Assembly (NCBI GenBank): GCA_009760855.2 | Contig: WPIO01000022.1 | Coordinates: 2,485,001-2,549,000, forward strand | Direction: 5' to 3' | From: Cristatella mucedo | Taxonomy: Eukaryota > Bryozoa > Phylactolaemata > Cristatellidae | Length of the DNA: 64,000 bases | Part shown: positions 57,839 through 64,000 of the stretch, one piece after another | Layout: each line of letters begins with the position of its first letter | Position numbering within the stretch: the first letter of the stretch is position 1 | The notes under the pieces: model-generated | Seen by the model: only the letters and a program-made list of their open reading frames with translations | The model's database searches: none | What the model was told of the DNA's origin: nothing | Program-made: the position numbers and the translations under genes

Positions 57839-59712
57839 CTGAATTACACAAGCTAAAATACGTACAGTTTTACGAAGGCGGGTTCGCGAGCATTTCACGC
57901 GCGAACACCTTCGATCGCCGCTCTCAAGGGTCGGCTCTCTAGGCGAGAGAAATCTACGACGTTCAATCTTCTGCGAAGCGTCCACTGTGGGCGGCACTCT
58001 ACGGCAGTAGTAACTAGTAGACAACGGCCGACCGACATACGGCGGCGAGTCTAGCGGCACCTATTTTCGCGACGCCGCCCTCAAGGGGACGGGCCGCCGC
58101 CATCGCCGCACTGCGGCCTGAGTCGACGTTACGCCCTGGCTGGCTGGCTGGCGAGAGGCGAAGCGAAGCGAAGCGCACACGCTCGCGTCTCCGTAATGCC
58201 GAGCGCTGGCCACGCGCGCAGAAGCCGTGCGCGAGCGCGCGCGGCCAGCGCTCGGCATTGCCAGTCTCTGCGACACTGCCCGCTGGTAGTATCGTCGGCG
58301 GCGGCAGCTTTTGACGGACGACTGCGAGAGCGCGGCCAATTGTACTTGATTGCATATGTTGTGAGTAAAATTTGAAGTAATCGGCGGAAAGCGCCAGCGG
58401 CCGCTTTAATCGCAGGTCGCGTCTTTCTTTTTCTTTTTTCATTTCTTTTTTTCGTTCTTTTTCTTTTCTTTTTCTCTCTTTCTTTCGCCTTTCTTCGCGT
58501 CTTTCTTCTTCGCAGCCTCGCACTCGCTGCACAGCCTCGCACTCGCTGCACAGCCTCGCACTCGCTGCACAGCCTCGCCTCTTTTTTCTCTCCGGAGCGA
58601 TGGCACATCGAGCTTCCGCTTCTCGTGCTTCCGCTCACAGCGAAGCGACTGCGCGTCGTCCTCGTGGGACTCGCCGCCGTCGCCGGCGGCAGCGCGAGTG
58701 ATTGCTAACTCTCTGTCGTCTCGACGCATTTTGGACTCGCGAGTGCGGGGCAGCTACCGTCTGTGGTGCGCTCGAGCTCGAAGCCGTTGCAGCTCGATGT
58801 CAGAGCGTCCACAACGCAGCTGCACAGTTCGCAGGACCGTCTCGGGGAGGCCGTGCTGCTTTGGCTCAGCGGCTAAGGTGCTCGTCCCGATGGAGGTCTG
58901 GCCGAGGTCGTGGGGTTGAGCCCCCGAGGCATATGTGAAGCGCCTGAATTGAGATTAAATTCCCTTGGGGCGCTATACAAATACAAGTGAACCATGAGTC
59001 GGTACCGGCCACGTAAATCGAACAGTTCGCGGCGCAGGACGTCGGTACTGACGTCGTGCGCCTGCAGACGACGGCCCCCCATCGCCGTTCGCCGAGAATC
59101 TTTTGATGGCCAATGCATTTCGACCGCTTCCGGCTCGCTGTGCTTATTACGAAACTGCTCTTTACGATCGGCTTTTCCACACGGAATCTAAGGGTGGTCC
59201 GTCAAGCCGTCCTAGCTGGACAACATCTGACTCGGAAGCCCACTCGCCCATGGTTACGGACCGAGGCCTTAAAATGGCTGCTGCCCGGCCGTGCAGTGAT
59301 GGCGGACCGGCGGTCAATTGAGGAAACTTCGTACAGCTCGTTGCAGTTGCCAGCGCCGAACTCTTGTTTGTCTTTTTATCGGCTGCTTCATCGCTTCTGC
59401 TGCATGATCGAACTTTATCCCGACCTCGTGGCGAGAATAAGTCCGCTGAAAAACGCTCGGGTCTTGACAACCCGCCGAGGGGCCCCGAGGACGCTTCCGT
59501 AACGCTAGGATCCAAGTCAAAACATCAGAATGCTTGCGAAACGGGAAACATCGACCTAAAGAAAAGAGTGTACGATGACGGCTGTTAGCACTGGATTGGT
59601 CTGCGACACTCTTACCATCGCCGCCGCCATCTGCTCCGCCGTCGTCTGCGTCGCCGTCCTTCTTTTCTCTCTTTTTCTTGCGTAGCTCTTTGGGTTTGCT
59701 GGCGTGAGACAT
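57564..59712 (-). CDS. Probable two-exon gene: basic N-terminus, Gly/Ser/His/Tyr-rich tail (123 aa)
   Basis: Minus-strand exons 59712-59616 and 57838-57564 join in phase (one base + two bases make a Gly codon) into 372 nt. Exon 1: MSHASKPKELRKKKREKKDG followed by an Asp/Gly/Ala run. Exon 2: GDLGDAPESRDESGGAGGAL, a middle with HQHGHTS and HTHSSSHISGS, and an end of YSDYSGGGGGDY type rich in Gly, closing at TGA. No known domain; likely disordered, with a lysine/arginine cluster that could act as a nuclear-localisation or RNA-binding patch (inference). The 1.8-kb intron holds SINE-A and a large hairpin. Caution: GC-rich repeats make several frames open in exon 2, including one ending DDDDFEPMAQSGATF...NAFCTLIA; a further splice could use it. 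Confidence 0.5.
58195..58259. other. Hairpin, 17-bp perfect outer arms
   Basis: AATGCCGAGCGCTGGCC (58195-58211) and its exact reverse complement (58243-58259); inner CGCGCGC/GCGCGCG lengthens the stem to about 24 bp. In the intron of the Gly/Ser-rich gene. Confidence 0.95.
58512..58572. repeat. 19-bp tandem repeat x3
   Basis: cagcctcgcactcgctgca three times. Confidence 0.92.
58853..58986 (+). mobile_element. SINE-A
   Basis: TTTGGCTCAGCGGCTAAGGT head, B-box GGGGTTGAGCCCC, tail GAAGCGCCTGAATTGAG / ATTAAATTCCCTTGGGG / CGCTATACAAATACAA. In the intron of the Gly/Ser-rich gene, opposite in orientation. Confidence 0.9.
59616..59712 (-). CDS. Gly/Ser-rich protein exon 1
   Basis: ATG at 59712-59710 (G at -3), 32 codons plus one base, donor GATG|gtaaga. 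Upstream in frame there is no further ATG, only a GTG. Confidence 0.52.
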
Positions 59713-60170
59713 GACACAGGAGCGTCGCTCAGCGGCGCTGCGGCGGGACTCACTACCACTGCCACCGCACTCGCAGGCCACCGCCGATAAACGACCTCCA
59801 GTGGTGACAATGGGTTAAGCCGACCTGAAGTAAATCGAAGCGTCGAGGTCGCCCAAGGGCGCTCGCCGACGCTTAATGGCAGTTCGGTGAATTGCGTTCT
59901 GTTTACGCTCTCGGCGTGTTTGCGGGGGCCCACCCTCTCCCGCCCGCGAGTGCGGCTATTGCAGTGCAACGCCTGCCGGCGAGCTTCCGTGCGACCCAGC
60001 GCCAAGCACGTGCGGTCACGTGACCTGGCTCCAGTCCGCGCCAGCTGATGACTTAGGCGTGCGCAGCAGCGCTGCTGCACACGCCTACTGAGCACGACTC
60101 GTATCCTGTTGCAGCCGCCAATCAGGCATCGCCTGCCTGGAGTTGCAGCCTCTTCCACTGGGGGCGCGGC
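59713..60170 (-). promoter_or_regulatory. CpG promoter-like region with two E-boxes
   Basis: Upstream of the Gly/Ser-rich gene. CACGTG occurs at 60007-60012 and 60017-60022, the second inside the 12-bp palindrome GGTCACGTGACC (60014-60025). These are sites of the bHLH-zipper type (USF/MITF/MYC). Confidence 0.35.
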
Positions 60171-61344
60171 CTAAGCAGCAGCACTGTGTCCAGAGGCTGT
60201 CGTGTCGTGGGCGCCGAGATGAGCTCGTCGCCGTTGGTGGGTCTCCTAGAGAAAGCCCAGCGAAATCGCTCGATTCTGGTTGACAGAACGCTCGCGGACA
60301 GTTCGTTCGTCTCGTCTCTATTGTACAGCCGTCAACGTAGCTTTTCTGTCGAAGCCTTCTAAGAACGCCCAAGGCCAACTAAGATCGCCTCAGGCGTCGG
60401 CTGGCTCAGGCCCAATGGCCGCCTGTAGCGGTCAGAAACGTGGCTACTACTACCGGAGCAGAGCTAAAACCGTTCCCGGAGCCCCCTTCCCACTCGGACG
60501 AAGCTTCTTGCTTTAACCATTCATTGCGATCGGAACAGTTCCGGTGATGGGGGAGGCACAAACACGCGCTGGCGCTAAAACACACACACACATGGGCAGG
60601 ATATATACACCGCTTGCAGGTACAGGCGAGGCCTTGTGGAGTTGGGCAAGCAAAGATTGCAGTCCTCCTCCTCTCCTCTGCTGAAGAGGAGTGGCAAGGT
60701 GGCCTCAACTTTAGCTGCAGCCAACGTCCGCGTTGGATTCTGACGGAAGGAAACTCATTACCAACTCACAGTGCTGAATGACCGTAGGTAAATTGAAAAT
60801 TTCAAGAACGAAGCTAAAAGCGAGTCTGTAACGTTCCGTCTCTTTGGGTCGTACGGTGTAAGACTTGCGCCGTCACCGAGTGCTTCGTAGGGTCGCTGTC
60901 ACCCCTCCCTGTCCCAACGATGCCCGATAGGTTCCTTCCGGCAGCTACCGGATTCAATTATAGGAATAATAGGGCATCTGTATAGTGAAATGGTGGCGAG
61001 CTTAATCGGCCAGAGTTGCACTGATATTCATTATGCGCGGCTCCTGGAATTACAATGTAGAGGAACCGGATGTGCGATAACCTACGACCAAGGCACCGCG
61101 TAAGCTGAGGCCTAGTAATAGGCAGAGGTTTATGCCTTGGCAGTTGAGCAGGGTTGCGCTCTACTCTCTGAGTGCCGTACGAGCGTTGTTTATTGTACGC
61201 CGTGGCATCTGTGCAAGACGGTGTCTCTGCAAGCAGCCTGCAGCCTCCACCGAGGGCTTCTTTACGTTGTTGGTACGTATTTGTTATGCTAAGGTAAGGG
61301 GCGCTCTTCGTCGAACACTCATGGCCGCCAGTTGTTAAGACCTG
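60171..61344. other. Unassigned stretch
   Basis: GC content falls through this part. A short CA tract near 60580. No recognised element or exon. Confidence 0.3.
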
Positions 61345-61560
61345 CGGCTAATAGCGTGCACGGAATAGTGCGCAGGCACGCTCGAAAAGCACGCGTGGAA
61401 CAAAAAATGTACGTTCGCTGTGGCGAAAAAAGCTGACCGGAACAGGTGCGTCTTGAGCAGAGACTTAAAGGATGCAAAGTCATTCGTTGCAGGCGACGAC
61501 AGTAGCCGGAAGTAAGGTCCAGGCCGTTGGCGCACATGAATTGAAAGCTCGATAACAAAA
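61345..61560 (-). mobile_element. L2-like LINE relic
   Basis: Minus strand reads NDFASFKSLLKTHLFRSAFF, the FKxxLKTHLF end of L2-type ORFs, in a diverged setting. Confidence 0.6.
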
Positions 61561-61600
61561 GATTTCTATTTACTGTGCGGGGTACAGATAATTTCAAGAA

Positions 61601-62480
61601 TCTAGAACCTCCAATGGCCCGGACCAGCCAGCTCCCTGCATAATCGAGCTGCGATGCAGCTGCTATTTCCATAATAACCATTTCGAAGCTGCGGTTTTGA
61701 TACTAATTTGCCAAATCCGTTTTCTGTGTTTACCAACCAAATTTCGCGGTAAAGCGCACAGAGTTTCTCATGCTATAGCCTCTAATGGCCCCCAGACCAG
61801 CGAGCCTCCCTCCATATTTTAACGGCGATACAGCTGCCACTTCCACACTAGGCGTCGCACAACTGTGGTATTTATTTCACGGTATAGAAAAATGTGTTCC
61901 GGATTCACCCTCAAAATTTCGTGCTATGGCGCATCTGTGTTCTAATGCAATGGCCTCCACTGGCCCACACCATTAGAGGTACTAACAATCTAACGCATTA
62001 GCGAAATCGTATACAATTTAGTGGGTAAATCCGGAATACTTTTATAGATAATGTGGCATCCAAACCATAGTTTTACAACGCATATTGTGGAAATGGGAGC
62101 TGTATCGCAGTTTGATTACGTAAGGAAGATGGCTGGTCCGGGCTACTGGAGGTAATATCACGAGAACACCCATATGCTATGCCATAAAACTAGGTTTTTT
62201 TAAACCCGGAACACGTTTTCTACAATGCGGAATCAAAAATATAGTTAGACGAAGCCTATAATGGAAATAGCGTTTTTATCAAAGTTTAAAATTGCACGAC
62301 AGCCCGAGTATTGGAGGTCATTGCATTAGAAAAGGGATAAACACTTGCACAAAATTGTTAGGGCGAAACTGTAACACCATTTTCTATGATTAGGAATTGA
62401 AAACACAGTCCCGCGATACCTCTGTGGAAAATGCAGCGGTATCGCCGTTCGAATGTAAGTATGCTGGCTGACGTGGGCCA
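61601..62480. repeat. Degenerate ~170-bp satellite with orientation switch
   Basis: A marker of the type cctcCAATGGCCCggACCAGCc lies at 61608, 61779 and 61954 (spacing 171 and 175 bp). Its inverted form (ctGGTCCGGGCTACTGGAGG) ends at 62152 and 62316, with a third near 62480 (spacing ~164 bp). The flanking block gctgcgatgcagctgctatttcc and its inverse ggaaatgggagctgtatcgcag travel with it. The switch lies near 62,040. Confidence 0.75.
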
Positions 62481-62482
62481 TT

Positions 62483-62620
62483 TAATATTATTCATTTGCA
62501 TAGCGCCCTAAAAAAAAACTTAATCTATGCAGGCGCTTCATATATGCCACGGGCTCGAGCCCACGACCTAGGGCAGACCTTAGTTGGGGCAAGAGCCTTA
62601 ACCACTGAGCCAAACCAGCG
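62483..62620 (-). mobile_element. SINE-A within the satellite array
   Basis: Minus-strand: TTGGCTCAGTGGTTAAGGCT head, B box GGGCTCGAGCCC, tail GAAGCGCCTGCATAGATTAA. Inverted-orientation satellite sequence resumes after it (tgtggaaatggcagctgtat near 62670). Confidence 0.85.
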
Positions 62621-64000
62621 TCATTCTGTATGATTTGAAATCAAAACCGCAGGGTTCTGACTATTATTGTGGAAATGGCAGCTGTATCTCAGTGTACCTC
62701 AGTTATTCGTGGGACCTTAATGCTTGTGCTCGAAACACCGACAACCTAGTTGGAACAATCCTCATTACCTTCAAGGAATCGTACACAACTTGAGCATCTA
62801 ATTAAAAAATAGGCTAAAATTATTAGGTTATATTAAATTTTTTTACATAACTATACCATTCCAAAATTTATTCAAAAGATGGCATACTCTATAATGCAAT
62901 GTGGGCTGTATAATGTATGTATTTTCTCTAAAATACTCTAATTGTGAATATCTAGTAAAACCAGCATTCCTTAAAATTATTCTTGCATTGTTTTGTCGGC
63001 GCGCTTTTGTCGCTTCTCGCTTTTGTCCTTCGCGATTTATTGAGTAGTAGCAGTAGGCCGACTTAACAGGGGAAGAAATGTGCTCATCTGTGGACGTCGT
63101 TTTGGAACGGTATTCTTAGATTACGGGCAGACCTCTCCGTTGTAATCAGCAACCTGCGTGACTCTCTATTACTCCGCATAGTTAAAGTGTAACATTCTGC
63201 ACGCTCTGCTCGAAAAGAAGCAGTTACGAAAAAATTAGTAACCGCCTTGCACCTATGATTCATTTCCTGTTAAATGTACCCTCCCACTGCATAGATACTC
63301 GATTACTGCCGATCAATCGGAAGCAACTGAAGCTTTGGCCAAACGGGGAAACGTGACTGAATTTTTTTGATTGAAATACTAAATCAATGGCCGTACTTAT
63401 ATAGTCGTACACTGTAGATGTTTATCGGCTGACTTCGGCTGTAATGCCTGTAACCACTTACAGCAGTACAGCTCTACAGAAGAACAAGAAGCTAGTATAG
63501 CCTTTATTTTAGCTATTGCGTGGCGTCTAATTCTTTATATAGATTACATAAAAATGATTATTAGCAATGGAGACAGCATTCTATATAAATACTTTTGTAA
63601 ACGACTAGCTGATGTCAAACGCGACGTTCAAACTAGGAATTAGCACTCTACGAATTAGCTCGTCATTCGTGGCTGCATTGGATTGAATAACACTTTAACT
63701 CGCTCAAGAATGTGCACCTCTTTCCTAGTATCTTCAGTTTGTTCACAAAAAAGTGAGCAACACTCGCGCTAGCCAGAGACCTAAAGAGCTCGTGACTTGT
63801 CAGCAAGTCTGGGACCGGGCGAGAAAAAGGGGGCATGTTCCAGGGAATTCGTCTCCGCGAATCGGAGACTTCAACAAACACATTTACGCGTTAGCATGAG
63901 CATGAGCCAAGTCTTTCAAGTCAGCAGTTCTGTTCACTTTTCTTTCTCCTCCCTACTATCTACATGAGTCATTCAGCTCCACGATGTGGAAAGGCCAGAC
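62621..64000. other. AT-rich stretch, mostly unassigned
   Basis: The first ~120 bp is a further inverted satellite unit. The rest is AT-rich with no recognised repeat, RNA gene or conserved coding segment. Confidence 0.35.

Noticed and set aside
58012..58729. Lys/Arg/Glu-rich minus-strand ORFs
   Set aside because: Arise from a pyrimidine-rich plus-strand tract and the 19-bp tandem repeat within the intron of the Gly/Ser-rich gene.
61608..61976. Short ORF (61785-61976) as a gene
   Set aside because: Lies wholly inside the satellite monomers and is not kept between monomers.

Overview
The window is nuclear DNA from an intron-bearing, repeat-rich animal, probably an invertebrate. The evidence is spliced exons of two conserved animal protein families (a receptor-type tyrosine phosphatase and an acyl-protein thioesterase), L2/CR1-like non-LTR retrotransposons ending in (TTA)n or (TTACA)n, tRNA-derived SINEs with A and B boxes, a solo LTR and many long microsatellites. 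I cannot name the phylum. Most of the DNA is transposon-derived; coding DNA is well under 3 %.

Four genes can be supported. (1) 691-1861 (+): the last two exons of a receptor-type protein tyrosine phosphatase, from its membrane-distal D2 domain, with the signature-loop arginine replaced by histidine. (2) 17026-35699 (+): a complete eight-exon acyl-protein thioesterase / lysophospholipase gene (LYPLA/APT family, 232 residues). All exon phases fit, Ser-Asp-His residues are present, and the N-terminus is of myristoylation type. (3) 51223-46162 (-): a complete three-exon gene for a 183-residue Ala/Lys/Glu/Pro-rich protein with an MGC N-terminus (predicted dual acylation) and nine octapeptide repeats; I do not recognise its family, though its composition recalls BASP1/MARCKS. 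(4) 59712-57564 (-): a probable two-exon gene for a 123-residue protein with a basic start and a Gly/Ser/His/Tyr-rich tail.

Layout. 1-16.7 kb holds the 3' end of the phosphatase gene, then old repeats: LINE-1 (my name for an L2/CR1-like family with a GCGCCT...AGTTCTCT...CGCT 3' tail), three SINE families and microsatellites. 16.8-35.7 kb is the thioesterase gene; intron 6 alone (9.4 kb) carries a nested pile of LINE-1, LINE-2 (a second L2-like family), SINE-B and a (CT)n tract. 35.7-44.7 kb is a graveyard of LINE-1 3' fragments with a solo LTR and a small DNA-element-like insertion. 44.9-60.5 kb is CpG-rich, holds both minus-strand genes and contains a striking number of near-perfect short hairpins. 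60.5-64 kb becomes AT-rich and includes a degenerate ~170-bp satellite whose monomers reverse orientation midway.

No operon-like cooperation is expected. The thioesterase (depalmitoylation) and the MGC protein (predicted acylated membrane-periphery protein) both relate to protein lipidation, but nothing in the sequence links them functionally. I found no CRISPR array and no bacterial or viral gene set; the tRNA-like sequences all look like SINE heads.
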